Assembly: GCF_003490595.1 (NCBI RefSeq)
Contig: NZ_QQGY01000001.1
Coordinates: 1-64,000, forward strand
From: Haemophilus haemolyticus_L
Lineage (GTDB): Bacteria > Pseudomonadota > Gammaproteobacteria > Enterobacterales > Pasteurellaceae
Length of the DNA stretch: 64,000 bases
Direction of reading: 5' to 3'
Positions 27,177-36,607 of the stretch are shown here, piece after piece (the stretch's first letter is position 1; every line of letters begins with the position of its first letter). The notes under the pieces are model-generated. The model was given only the letters and a program-made list of their open reading frames with translations. It had not been told where the DNA came from and searched no databases. A program made the translations under genes and the position numbers.

Positions 27177-27806
27177 TTAAGCAAATTGCTTTTTATTCTC
27201 TAAATAGCGTTTTGCACATTCTGCTGCAGCAACTAAACCACCCGCCATCATAATAATATTTTTAATAACGAGTCGGTCAGCACCTGAGAGATATGGGAAG
27301 CCATAATTAGGTGTAGGGAAGTCCCCGCCTAAATTCGGCACCCAGGTTTCTGGCGTAAATATTAGGAAGGACAGAGTGACTATCGACATGCCAAAGGTGA
27401 GTAAGCCTCCAAATAGCCCGAGTGTTGGTGACCAAATCCCCGCTAATACTAAAATACCAATAGTCACAATAATTGCGCCAATAATATAAGAAGCTGTGTA
27501 GGTACCGTTGGCTTTATGCCATTCGATATTTTTTGCAACCATTTTGCCTTCAGGGTTTTTATATAAGGTATATTCTTTTACTAAAACACCCTTATCATTT
27601 TTTACCATATTCGCTCCATTTTTATAAAGGAAGCTTAAGAAAGGGCTATTTGATACAAAATGTGCGATACCATCTGCCTCATATTGGCAAACTTTTAAGC
27701 TGCCAATCTAAACCATCACCACACAAATAGCAATGCGGATAAAGTTGATAAATTGACGTTGCAATGGTGCAACAATATTAGCTAGCAATGTAACTAAACT
27801 ACTCAT
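27177..27806 (-). pseudogene. YkgB/RclC-family (DUF417) membrane protein gene with one in-frame amber stop
   Basis: An intact frame runs from the ATG at 27806 (MSSLVTLLANIVAPLQRQF) to 27177, 209 residues, broken only by TAG at 27708-27710 (codon 33) in FIRIAICVVMV-stop-IGSLKVC. Family members have Trp there, so TGG to TAG is the likely change. The rest is typical DUF417: several membrane segments, ETWVPNLGG, PNYGFPYLSGADRLVIKN. RclC of E. coli is induced by reactive chlorine; YkgB itself is uncharacterised. Restart at internal ATG 27608 would lose the first membrane segment. Confidence 0.85.
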
Positions 27807-27870
27807 TAAGAACTCCTCATATAGTTCAATTGATATTACGGACAAAATATCCAAAATTGTTCAGTATAAA

Positions 27871-27905
27871 AAAGAGATACTAGCTCACCCAGTATCTCTT
27901 ATTTT
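27871..27905 (-). terminator. purL terminator
   Basis: AAGAGATACT and AGTATCTCTT form a perfect 10-bp stem with a T-run on the minus strand, just past the purL stop. Confidence 0.85.
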
Positions 27906-27933
27906 GTATTAATTTTCTGTGAACAATCTCACA

Positions 27934-30900
27934 TTATTTGAAATTCACTCTCGCATTTCTAAAAATTCGCATCCAAGCGCCATCTTCAGACCAATCTTCA
28001 GGATACCATGAGTTGCTCACGGCACGGAATACACGTTCTGGGTGTGGCATCATCGCGGCAATACGACCGTCCACGTTAGAAATGGCGGTAATACCCAATG
28101 CTGAACCATTCGGGTTGGCTGGATAAGTTTCACTCACGTTTAAATGGCTGTCGATATATTGCGCGACAATCAAGTTTTGGGCTTGAAGTGCGGTCAAATT
28201 CTCAGGTGTTTTGAATTCTACGCGCCCCTCACCATGAGAAACCGCAATCGGCATATGTGAACCTGCCATGCCTTTAAACCACAATGAGTTGGTGTCGTTG
28301 ATTTTCACCATCGCAGCACGAGCTTCAAAACGTTCTGATTTATTACGCACGAAACGTGGCCAATTTTCTGCGCCAGGGATAATTTCCGCAAGAGTGGAGA
28401 TAAATTGACAACCATTACATACGCCTAATGAAAGGGTGTTTTTATTGGCGAAGAATTGGCTAAATTGATCGCGTAATTGTGGGTTGAATAAAATGGATTT
28501 CGCCCAGCCACCGCCAGCACCTAATACGTCACCGTAAGAGAAGCCACCACAGGCCACCATCGCGTTGAAGTCGTTTAAGTTGTAACGGCCCGCCATTAAA
28601 TCACTCATGTGAACATCAATCGCTGCAAAGCCTGCACGATCAAAGGCCGCTGCCATTTCAACGTGGCTGTTTACGCCTTGCTCACGTAATACGGCCACTT
28701 TTGGTTTCACGCCTTTGCTGATGTAAGGCGCAGCAATATCTTCATTCACATCATAGGTTAAGTGAGCAGATAAACCTTTGTTGTCTGTTGCTTTTTTCGC
28801 TTCAAATTCTTGGTCGGCACATTCCGGGTTGTCGCGTAAGCGTTGCATTTGATGGGTCAATTCCGCCCAAATGCCACGCAATTCTGAGCGTTTTTCATCC
28901 AAAATTTCCCTTCCGAATTGATGGATCACAATGCGATCATCGTTGCTAACCTTGCCGATGTCGTAGGTAATTCCCTCTAATCCATGTGTTTTCAACACCG
29001 TATAAATAGCGTCAAGTTCCGCCTCTAATACCTGAATCACCGCGCCTAATTCTTCGTTAAATAAAATGGCTAACTCGGAAATTTCTTGCGCATAGTGTTC
29101 CGCACCGAGCTCAAGCGCCCATCCTTTTCCGCTATCGAATAACGGAGAAATATCAACATCCACGCCACAGTTACCCGCAAATGCCATTTCTGCAAGTGTG
29201 GTAATTAAACCACCGTCTGAACGGTCGTGGTAAGCCAATAATTTACGCTCTGCTACTAGTGCTTGCATTGCATCGAAGAAGTTTTTCAGTTTGGCTACGT
29301 TCACCACATCGGCTGGTTTGTCACCTAATTGTTTATACACTTGCGCAAGTGCGGTCGCGCCTAAGCGATTTTTTCTTTCGCCTAAATCAATCAACAATAA
29401 GCGGCTTGCACCTTTGTCTGTGCGTAATTGAGGTGTCACGGTTTTGCGGACATCTTCCACGCGAGCAAAAGATGAAATCACTAAAGAAAGCGGAGCTGTT
29501 ACTGATTTTTTCTCGCCATTTTCTTCCCAAGTGGTTTTCATCGACATAGAGTCTTTACCCACTGGAATGGTAATGCCTAATGCAGGACAAAGTTCTTCAC
29601 CGACCGCTTTTACCGCTTCATATAAACCTGCATCTTCACCACCATGACCCGCTGCAGACATCCAGTTTGCAGAAAGTTTGATGCGTTTAATATCGCCAAT
29701 GTTGGTGCCCGCAATGTTAGTGATAGATTCAGCGACCGCTAAACGTGCAGAAGCTCCGAAGTCTAATAATGCCACTGGTGCACGTTCACCCATTGCCATG
29801 GCTTCACCATGATAGCTGTCTAATGATGCAGTTGTGACGGCCACATCAGACACCGGAATTTGCCACGGACCGACCATTTGATCACGCGCTACCATTCCGG
29901 TTACCGAGCGGTCGCCAATGGTAATTAAGAAAGTTTTTTCTGCCACCACCGGTAAGCGTAATACGCGATGGAAAGCTTCTTTTAATTGAATATTTTCCGT
30001 TGCAAGCGGTCGATTTTCGACAGTTTTTGACGAAACCTCACGCGTCATTTTCGGGGTTTTGCCTAATAATACATTCATTGGCAAATCAATTGGATTATTG
30101 TCGAAATGGCTATCGCGCAAGGCTAAATGTTTCTCTTCCGTTGCCTCACCAATGACCGCAAACGGCGCGCGCTCACGTTCACAAAGTGCGGTAAATAATT
30201 CGAGTTTTTCTGGCGCAACGGCTAATACATAACGTTCTTGTGATTCGTTACACCAAATTTCTAATGGCGACATGCCTTTTTCATCGCAAAGAATTGAGCG
30301 TAAATCAAATTTACCGCCACGTTCGCCATCGTGCACCAATTCAGGCATCGCATTAGATAAACCGCCTGCGCCCACATCGTGAATAAAGAGAATTGGGTTT
30401 TCTTCGCCTAGTTGCCAGCAGCGGTCAATCACCTCTTGGCAACGGCGTTCCATTTCTGGGTTTTCACGTTGAACAGAGGCAAAATCTAAATCTTCTTTTG
30501 ATTTCCCACTGTCCATGGAAGAAGCAGCACCACCGCCTAAGCCGATGTTCATTGCAGGGCCACCTAATACGATCAATTTCGCACCGACTGGAATTTCACC
30601 TTTTTGAACGTGTTCGCCACGAATGTTGCCAATACCACCCGCTAACATAATCGGTTTGTGATAGCCTCGCACTTCTTCACCATTGAAGCTGTTGACTTTC
30701 TCTTCATAGGTACGGAAATAACCCAATAAGGCAGGGCGACCAAATTCATTGTTGAATGCTGCGCCACCTAATGGGCCTTCAATCATAATATCTAAGGCTG
30801 AGGCAATACGATTTGGTTTAGAAAGTGGATTTTCCCAAGGTTGCTCAAAGTTTGGAATGACGAGGTTTGACACCGAGAAACCGGTTAAACCTGCTTTTGG

Positions 30901-31881
30901 TTTTGCACCACGACCGGTTGCACCCTCATCACGAATCTCACCGCCCGAACCTGTTGCAGCCCCTGGAAATGGCGAAATTGCGGTTGGGTGGTTGTGGGTT
31001 TCCACTTTCATTAAGATATGTGCATCTTCATTGTGATAGCGATATTGCCCATCTTGATCCGCAAAGAAACGGCCAACTTTTGAGCCTTCCATTACTGCCG
31101 CATTATCTTTATAGGCTGAAAGTACGAAATCAGGCGTTTTCTCAAAGGTATTTTTAATCATTTTAAACAGGGATTTATCCTGTTTTTTGCCGTCAATAAT
31201 CCAATCTGCATTAAAGATTTTATGACGGCAGTGCTCAGAGTTGGCTTGCGCGAACATATAAAGTTCAATATCGTGCGGATTGCGCCCTAATTGGGTAAAG
31301 TTTTCCACCAAATAATCAATTTCATCTTCTGCCAGTGCCAAACCTAATTCTACGTTGGCTGTGACCAAGGCTTCACGTCCACCGTTCAAAATATCCACGG
31401 TTTTAAATGGTTTCGGATCTTGATGACGGAATAAAATCTCCGCATCTTGTGGATTGCGCACCACGGTTTCCATCATTCTGTCATGTAAAAGTGCGGTCAA
31501 TTTCTCTGTTGTTTTTTCATCAAGCGGTTGGCTTAACTCAAAATAATACGCCAAACCACGCTCAATGCGCTCTACTTCATTTAAACCGCAATTATGTGCG
31601 ATATCGGTCGCTTTAGAAGACCAAGAAGAAATCGTGCCAACGCGTGGAATAACGATAAAAGTTTCGCCTTTGGCATCGTGTTCTGCCAAGGTTGGGCCGT
31701 AATGTAACAATGCTTTTAACTTAGCTTCCTGCTCACTAACAAGCGGTCGATTTAATTCCACAAAATGCAAATATTCCGCATAAACCGATTTCACCGGTAA
31801 TTGATTTTGTTGGAATTTTTGCATTAAGCCTTGAATACGAAATTCAGAAAGGGCGGGTGAGCCACGAAAAGTTTGAAACAT
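27934..31881 (-). CDS. purL: Phosphoribosylformylglycinamidine synthase (PurL, long form)
   Basis: 1315 residues, the single-chain type. Converts FGAR, glutamine and ATP to FGAM in purine synthesis. An N-terminal PurS-like domain, the paired FGAM synthetase domains (HNHPTAISPFPGAATG near 300; GKDSMSMKTTW and YHDRSDGGLITTL later) and a C-terminal class I glutaminase domain are seen: nucleophile in SLGVCNGCQFIS, triad His/Glu in PHPERVFR. The ATG follows AAGGAACCCCTT. A PurR box lies about 65 bases upstream. Confidence 0.98.
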   Translation of the reverse strand: MFQTFRGSPALSEFRIQGLMQKFQQNQLPVKSVYAEYLHFVELNRPLVSEQEAKLKALLHYGPTLAEHDAKGETFIVIPRVGTISSWSSKATDIAHNCGLNEVERIERGLAYYFELSQPLDEKTTEKLTALLHDRMMETVVRNPQDAEILFRHQDPKPFKTVDILNGGREALVTANVELGLALAEDEIDYLVENFTQLGRNPHDIELYMFAQANSEHCRHKIFNADWIIDGKKQDKSLFKMIKNTFEKTPDFVLSAYKDNAAVMEGSKVGRFFADQDGQYRYHNEDAHILMKVETHNHPTAISPFPGAATGSGGEIRDEGATGRGAKPKAGLTGFSVSNLVIPNFEQPWENPLSKPNRIASALDIMIEGPLGGAAFNNEFGRPALLGYFRTYEEKVNSFNGEEVRGYHKPIMLAGGIGNIRGEHVQKGEIPVGAKLIVLGGPAMNIGLGGGAASSMDSGKSKEDLDFASVQRENPEMERRCQEVIDRCWQLGEENPILFIHDVGAGGLSNAMPELVHDGERGGKFDLRSILCDEKGMSPLEIWCNESQERYVLAVAPEKLELFTALCERERAPFAVIGEATEEKHLALRDSHFDNNPIDLPMNVLLGKTPKMTREVSSKTVENRPLATENIQLKEAFHRVLRLPVVAEKTFLITIGDRSVTGMVARDQMVGPWQIPVSDVAVTTASLDSYHGEAMAMGERAPVALLDFGASARLAVAESITNIAGTNIGDIKRIKLSANWMSAAGHGGEDAGLYEAVKAVGEELCPALGITIPVGKDSMSMKTTWEENGEKKSVTAPLSLVISSFARVEDVRKTVTPQLRTDKGASRLLLIDLGERKNRLGATALAQVYKQLGDKPADVVNVAKLKNFFDAMQALVAERKLLAYHDRSDGGLITTLAEMAFAGNCGVDVDISPLFDSGKGWALELGAEHYAQEISELAILFNEELGAVIQVLEAELDAIYTVLKTHGLEGITYDIGKVSNDDRIVIHQFGREILDEKRSELRGIWAELTHQMQRLRDNPECADQEFEAKKATDNKGLSAHLTYDVNEDIAAPYISKGVKPKVAVLREQGVNSHVEMAAAFDRAGFAAIDVHMSDLMAGRYNLNDFNAMVACGGFSYGDVLGAGGGWAKSILFNPQLRDQFSQFFANKNTLSLGVCNGCQFISTLAEIIPGAENWPRFVRNKSERFEARAAMVKINDTNSLWFKGMAGSHMPIAVSHGEGRVEFKTPENLTALQAQNLIVAQYIDSHLNVSETYPANPNGSALGITAISNVDGRIAAMMPHPERVFRAVSNSWYPEDWSEDGAWMRIFRNARVNFK

Positions 31882-31944
31882 AAGGGGTTCCTTTATGAGG
31901 ATAGGAATGAAAATTGAGGGGTATTATAAAGGATATTTTTAGAA

Positions 31945-31960
31945 ACGAAAACGTTTGCGT
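31945..31960. promoter_or_regulatory. PurR operator of purL
   Basis: On the minus strand the site reads ACGCAAACGTTTTCGT, one base from the enteric PurR consensus ACGCAAACGTTTGCGT, ~65 bases upstream of purL. It implies repression when hypoxanthine or guanine is plentiful. Confidence 0.85.
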
Positions 31961-31974
31961 AAGCTGGAGATAAA

Positions 31975-32002
31975 ATCCCCATCTTTAAGAATTTGATGGG
32001 GA
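31975..32002 (-). terminator. dapF terminator
   Basis: ATCCCCAT pairs with GATGGGGAT, followed by TTTT on the minus strand, 9 bases after the dapF stop. Confidence 0.8.
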
Positions 32003-32010
32003 TAAGAAGA

Positions 32011-32835
32011 TTAAAGGGTTATAAAACCGTCATATACATGGGTCGCTTCGCCAGTCATATAAAGTGGATGACCAACGCCATTCCATTCAATGATTAATGA
32101 ACCGCCTGGCAAATCGACTTGAACTCGATTATTCAATAAACCTTGCATAATTCCAACTGCAACAGCTGCACAAGCGCCACTTCCACAGGCTTGCGTTTCT
32201 CCTGCACCACGTTCATAAACTCTAAGTTTAATATGCTCTTTATTGATGATTTGCATAAAACCAGCATTGACACGCTCAGGAAAACGCTCGTGACTTTCTA
32301 GCAAGGGACCGAGCTGTTCAACATTTGTTGTTTGAATATCATCTACTTGTACAACACAATGAGGATTGCCCATTGAAACGGCACCACATAAGACGGTTTG
32401 AATGTCCGTGCGCAGAATGTAATTTTTCTCGAATTTATTTGCGGTAAATGGAATTTTTGCTGGCTCCCAAATCGGTTCACCCATATTCACACGAATTTGG
32501 TTATCGTCTTTTACTGTTAGAACCATATTGCCTTTTTGTGTGCTAACCGCGATGTCTTTTTTGTTAGTTAGCCCTTTTAATGTCACAAAACGAGCAAAAC
32601 AGCGGGCACCATTTCCACATTGCGAAACTTCACTTCCATCGGCATTGAAAATGCGATAATGAAAGTCGAGTTCAGGATCATAAGGTGGCTCAACAAGCAA
32701 AAGCTGATCAAAACCAATTCCACGGTGGCGATCAGCTAAGCGTTGAATGGTTTCTGACGTGAAAAAAACATTTTGAGTAACACCATCAACCACAACAAAA
32801 TCATTGCCTAATCCGTGCATTTTGGAAAACTGCAT
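32011..32835 (-). CDS. dapF: Diaminopimelate epimerase
   Basis: 274 residues, the exact family length. Interconverts LL- and meso-diaminopimelate for peptidoglycan and lysine without a cofactor. The two catalytic cysteines are in SQCGNGARCF (residue ~73) and QACGSGACAAVA (~217). The fold shows two similar halves. H. influenzae DapF is the structural prototype. Monocistronic between lexA and purL, each with its own terminator. Confidence 0.98.
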   Translation of the reverse strand: MQFSKMHGLGNDFVVVDGVTQNVFFTSETIQRLADRHRGIGFDQLLLVEPPYDPELDFHYRIFNADGSEVSQCGNGARCFARFVTLKGLTNKKDIAVSTQKGNMVLTVKDDNQIRVNMGEPIWEPAKIPFTANKFEKNYILRTDIQTVLCGAVSMGNPHCVVQVDDIQTTNVEQLGPLLESHERFPERVNAGFMQIINKEHIKLRVYERGAGETQACGSGACAAVAVGIMQGLLNNRVQVDLPGGSLIIEWNGVGHPLYMTGEATHVYDGFITL

Positions 32836-32920
32836 TTTTCCATCCTTTATTTAAATTCAAGATTGATTGCATTATAGAGAGCGGTAAAAAGAATGGCAAA
32901 TTCAGAATTTTAGATTAAGA

Positions 32921-32958
32921 AAAGTGCGGTAAAACACAGGAAATTTTTACCGCACTTT
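32921..32958. terminator. Uptake-signal-pair terminator after lexA
   Basis: AAAGTGCGGTAAAA and TTTTTACCGCACTTT arms between lexA and dapF. Confidence 0.8.
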
Positions 32959-32977
32959 ATTCGCCAATTTACTCAGA

Positions 32978-33601
32978 TTACATCCAAGCATTATTGCGAA
33001 TGATCCCTACGGCAATGCCTTCAATCTTGAAGTTTTCTTGTTCTTCAAGATTTACCACGATTGGATCAAATTCTTCATTTTCTGCGTGTAGATAAATGAT
33101 AGAACCTTTTTTCTCAAGGCGTTTTACCGTCACTTCATCTTCAATACGAGCAACGACAATTTGTCCATTGCGTACATCCTTGGTGCTATGTACAGCTAAT
33201 AAATCACCATCTAGGATACCGATGTCTTTCATGGATTGACCATAAACTTTTAGTAAGAAATCTGCTTGTGGTTTAAACATATCGGCATCTACGCGATAAG
33301 TTGCTTCGATATGTTGTTCTGCAAGAATCGGTTCTCCAGCCGCTACGCGCCCCACGAGTGGTAAACCATCAAATTCTTCATTTGCGCTATTGTCTAAAAT
33401 ACGGATACCGCGAGATGCGCCAGGAATAATTTCAATGGCACCTTTGCGTGAAAGCGCTTTTAAATGTTCTTCTGCCGCATTGGGTGATTTAAAGCCCAAT
33501 TCTCGAGAGATTTCAGCTCGTGTTGGTGGCATGCCTGTTGTTTCTAAATGACGTTTTAATAAATCCAACACTTCTTGTTGGCGTGCTGTTAATGGTCTCA
33601 T
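32978..33601 (-). CDS. lexA: SOS repressor LexA
   Basis: 207 residues from the ATG at 33601 (AGGAG site 5 bases away; a GTG two codons upstream is less likely). The N-terminal winged helix (RPLTARQQEVLDLLKRH, PTRAEISRELGF) binds SOS boxes. The self-cleavage site is Ala-Gly in GRVAAGEPIL; the Ser-Lys dyad is in VYGQSMKDIG and DEVTVKRLEK. It is autoregulated through two operator sites just upstream. Confidence 0.98.
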   Translation of the reverse strand: MRPLTARQQEVLDLLKRHLETTGMPPTRAEISRELGFKSPNAAEEHLKALSRKGAIEIIPGASRGIRILDNSANEEFDGLPLVGRVAAGEPILAEQHIEATYRVDADMFKPQADFLLKVYGQSMKDIGILDGDLLAVHSTKDVRNGQIVVARIEDEVTVKRLEKKGSIIYLHAENEEFDPIVVNLEEQENFKIEGIAVGIIRNNAWM

Positions 33602-33609
33602 ATACACTC

Positions 33610-33645
33610 CTGTTTTTAAATACAGATAACTGGTATTGTATACAG
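33610..33645. promoter_or_regulatory. Two SOS boxes in the lexA-plsB gap
   Basis: CTG-N10-CAG occurs twice, at 33610-33625 (CTGTTTTTAAATACAG) and 33630-33645 (CTGGTATTGTATACAG). The second is close to the ideal LexA palindrome. The centres are 20 bases apart, about two helical turns, as in E. coli lexA. Confidence 0.93.
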
Positions 33646-33775
33646 ATTACGTGAAGTTGCAATAGTTATTTTTTAAATCTGTGTATTAGGTCACATTCTG
33701 TCACTAAATTTTTTAAAGCGGTTGAGATCGGATGTGTTAAAATATTTCAAATTTACAACAAAGAGAAAATTTATC

Positions 33776-36205
33776 ATGGCAAATTTTGTAAATATGTATC
33801 GTCAATTATTGAGCTTGCCTCTGTCAGTATTAGTGAAAAATAATCCAATTCCAGCCAATCCGATAGAAGAGCTTTCCCTCAATATTCACCAACCTGTTGT
33901 TTATGTTTTGCCTTATACCTCTCAAACCGATTTCGTTATTTTCCGTCGAAATTGTTTGGCGTTAGGTTTGCCTGATCCTGCTGAGAAAAATGAAATTGCT
34001 GGTGTGAAGTTGCCTCGTTATGTGTATTTAGATGAGGGACGCCGCATTTTTAAATCGAAAGGTGCGAAAGATGAAACCACCACGATCTTCAATAAATACC
34101 TCGAATTACACCGCACTTCTGAGAACTTAGATGTGCAACTTATTCCAGTCTCCGTTCTTTGGGGGCGTTCTCCTGGGCATGAAGATAAATCTGGTTTGCC
34201 TAACTTGCGTTTGTTAAATGGCATGCAAAAAACTTTTGCTGCTATTTGGTTTGGACGTGATACTTTTGTGCGTTTTTCTCAAGCCGTTTCATTACGTTAT
34301 ATGGTGAATGAGCATGGCTCCGATGAAAAAATTGCGCAAAAGCTGGCTCGAGTTGCAAAAATGCATTTTGCTAAACAGCGTATTTCTGCGACAGGCCCGC
34401 GTTTACCTAATCGCCAAGCTATGTTTAATAAATTATTGCAATCAGAAGCGATTCAACGTGCGATTGAAGATGAAGCAAAATCGAAAAATATCAGTATTGA
34501 AAAAGCGCAAAAAGAAGCACATAAGATTTTGGATGAAATCGCTGCAGATGTAAGTCATTCAAGTTTACGAGCTGCTGATCGTTTTTTACGTTGGCTTTGG
34601 AATAAACTTTATTCTGGTATTGATGTACAAAATGCAGATCGTGTACGTAAATTAGCACTTGAAGGTCATGAGATTGTTTATGTTCCTTGTCACCGTAGTC
34701 ATATCGACTATTTATTGCTTTCTTACGTACTTTATCATCAAGGGCTTGTTCCTCCGCATATCGCAGCAGGAATTAATTTAAATTTCTGGCCTGTAGGTAG
34801 AATGTTCCGTAGTTGGGGCGCATTCTTTATTCGTCGCACTTTTAAAGGAAATAGATTATATTCTGCAATCTTCCGCGAATATTTATCAGAGTTATTCCAC
34901 CGTGGTTATTCGGTAGAATATTTTATTGAGGGGGGGCGTTCTCGCACTGGCCGTTTACTTGCGCCAAAAACTGGAATGATGTCGATGACACTTCAAGCCT
35001 TGCAACATAATCAAACTCGTCCAATTTCTGTTGTGCCAGTTTATGTGGGCTATGAGCATGTATTAGAGGTGGATACTTACGCAAAAGAATTGCGTGGTGC
35101 GGCGAAAGAAAAAGAGAATGCGGGTTTGGTTATTCGAGTAATAAAAAAATTACGCAATCTTGGTCAAGGTTTTGTGAATTTTGGTGAGCCAATTACGCTT
35201 TCCAACTACTTGAATCAACATTTCCCTGATTGGAAAGAGCAAAATCACGAAGAAAAACCACAGTGGTTTGCTCCTGCAGTTGATTCTGTATCAAAACAAG
35301 TGATGGTGAACATTAATAAAGCAGCAGCAGTGAATGCAATGAATTTAGTTGGAACGGCATTATTGTCTTCTCGTCAGCGTGCACTTTCTCGTGAGCAACT
35401 TTTGGAACAACTTGCGAGTTACCAACAATTACTACAAAACGTGCCTTATTCCGCAGATGTTGTATTGCCAACGGCTACGCCTGAAATGATGTTAAATCAT
35501 GTATTAACGCTTGATCGTGTTGGCGTGTTAGTTGAAAAGGATAACTTTGGGGAAATTGTGCGTTTGGAACGCGCATCGGCCGTGTTGATGACTTACTACC
35601 GCAATAACATTCAACACTTATTTGTTTTGCCGTCTTTAGTTGCAAGCATCATTTTGCATTATGAGGCGATTCAAAAAGATTTATTAGTCGAAGCTGTCGG
35701 CAAGATTTATCCGTTCTTAAAAGGCGAATTATTCTTGCACTTTAGTGAGGAAGAGTTAAAAAATCAAATTCACCAAATTATTGATGAATTTGCGCGCCAA
35801 CAGGTGATTAACTCTAATGATAATTTCTTATCTATTAATAAATCGAAAGTACGTATTTTACAACTTTGGTCTGCGGGAATGCGTGAAATCTTGCAACGTT
35901 ATTACATCACAGTGACAATTTTGCAAAAACAACCAGATATTTCACGTGCAGAACTGGAAAAAGAAAGCCAACTCGTTGCACAACGTTTATCTGTATTGCA
36001 TGGTATTAACGCGCCAGAATTCTTTGATAAAGCCGTCTTCTCTATGTTCATTGCGAATTTGAAAGAGCAAGGTTATTTTGATGAATCAGGCAATGGCAAT
36101 CTTGAGAAAATAGAATATTTGGCTTCAACACTTTCTCATTTGATTTCAACGGAAATTTGTCTGACTGTCAAAGGAACGGTTGAAAAAGCGGAAGAGCACG
36201 CTTAA
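33776..36205 (+). CDS. plsB: Glycerol-3-phosphate 1-O-acyltransferase
   Basis: 809 residues from the ATG at 33776 (MANFVNMYRQ; the longer frame opens with TTG and adds 18 atypical residues). First acylation of glycerol-3-phosphate at the inner membrane. The acyltransferase motifs are CHRSHIDYLLL (HX4D), FFIRRTFKGNRLY, FIEGGRSRTGR and PISVVPVYVGYE. Divergent from lexA, as in E. coli, and ends at a clear terminator. Its substrate comes from GpsA and its product feeds PlsC, both in this window. Confidence 0.97.
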   Translation: MANFVNMYRQLLSLPLSVLVKNNPIPANPIEELSLNIHQPVVYVLPYTSQTDFVIFRRNCLALGLPDPAEKNEIAGVKLPRYVYLDEGRRIFKSKGAKDETTTIFNKYLELHRTSENLDVQLIPVSVLWGRSPGHEDKSGLPNLRLLNGMQKTFAAIWFGRDTFVRFSQAVSLRYMVNEHGSDEKIAQKLARVAKMHFAKQRISATGPRLPNRQAMFNKLLQSEAIQRAIEDEAKSKNISIEKAQKEAHKILDEIAADVSHSSLRAADRFLRWLWNKLYSGIDVQNADRVRKLALEGHEIVYVPCHRSHIDYLLLSYVLYHQGLVPPHIAAGINLNFWPVGRMFRSWGAFFIRRTFKGNRLYSAIFREYLSELFHRGYSVEYFIEGGRSRTGRLLAPKTGMMSMTLQALQHNQTRPISVVPVYVGYEHVLEVDTYAKELRGAAKEKENAGLVIRVIKKLRNLGQGFVNFGEPITLSNYLNQHFPDWKEQNHEEKPQWFAPAVDSVSKQVMVNINKAAAVNAMNLVGTALLSSRQRALSREQLLEQLASYQQLLQNVPYSADVVLPTATPEMMLNHVLTLDRVGVLVEKDNFGEIVRLERASAVLMTYYRNNIQHLFVLPSLVASIILHYEAIQKDLLVEAVGKIYPFLKGELFLHFSEEELKNQIHQIIDEFARQQVINSNDNFLSINKSKVRILQLWSAGMREILQRYYITVTILQKQPDISRAELEKESQLVAQRLSVLHGINAPEFFDKAVFSMFIANLKEQGYFDESGNGNLEKIEYLASTLSHLISTEICLTVKGTVEKAEEHA

Positions 36206-36221
36206 GTTAGATTTAAATTTT

Positions 36222-36248
36222 AGGAGCATCATTTGATGCTCCTTTTTT
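36222..36248 (+). terminator. plsB terminator
   Basis: GGAGCATC-ATTT-GATGCTCC followed by TTTTTTAT. Confidence 0.9.
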
Positions 36249-36285
36249 ATATTAGCTATATAAAAAAGTGCGGTGAATTTAAGAG

Positions 36286-36571
36286 TTCCAAAGAAACTTT
36301 CTATATGTCATATATCTAAGAAATTCCTTTTTCTTGATATACTTTGAATACCGCCATTTTCAGTAATGAAATCGACAATATGCCTCCATCTGATAGAAAA
36401 TGATACTATTAGCTTTGTTTATTATAAATACTAGTGGCTTCTTAATACTCATTTTTCTATTAAGAATAGATTGAAGAACCTGTAATTTAAATTCGATTGT
36501 GTAGTGTTTACCCATAAAAATCTGCACCTCAATTGTTGGTTTGATTAGTCCAACTTTTGGGGTGCAGATCA
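36286..36571 (-). mobile_element. Internally deleted, decayed copy of the 2476-3719 IS element
   Basis: The left IS end is intact at 36571 (TGATCTGCACCCCAAAAGTT read on the minus strand), followed by the orfA start (MGKHYTIEFKLQVLQ). After ~30 codons of orfA the frame decays and jumps to orfB sequence equivalent to about 3465-3530 of the complete copy. The right end is missing. Uptake-signal arms flank it: AAAAGTGCGGTGAA at 36264-36277 and TTCACCGCACTTTT from 36575, so it interrupted a USS-pair hairpin. Confidence 0.85.
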
Positions 36572-36607
36572 TTTTCACCGCACTTTTTTGTTTTCTAAAT
36601 TTAGAAA

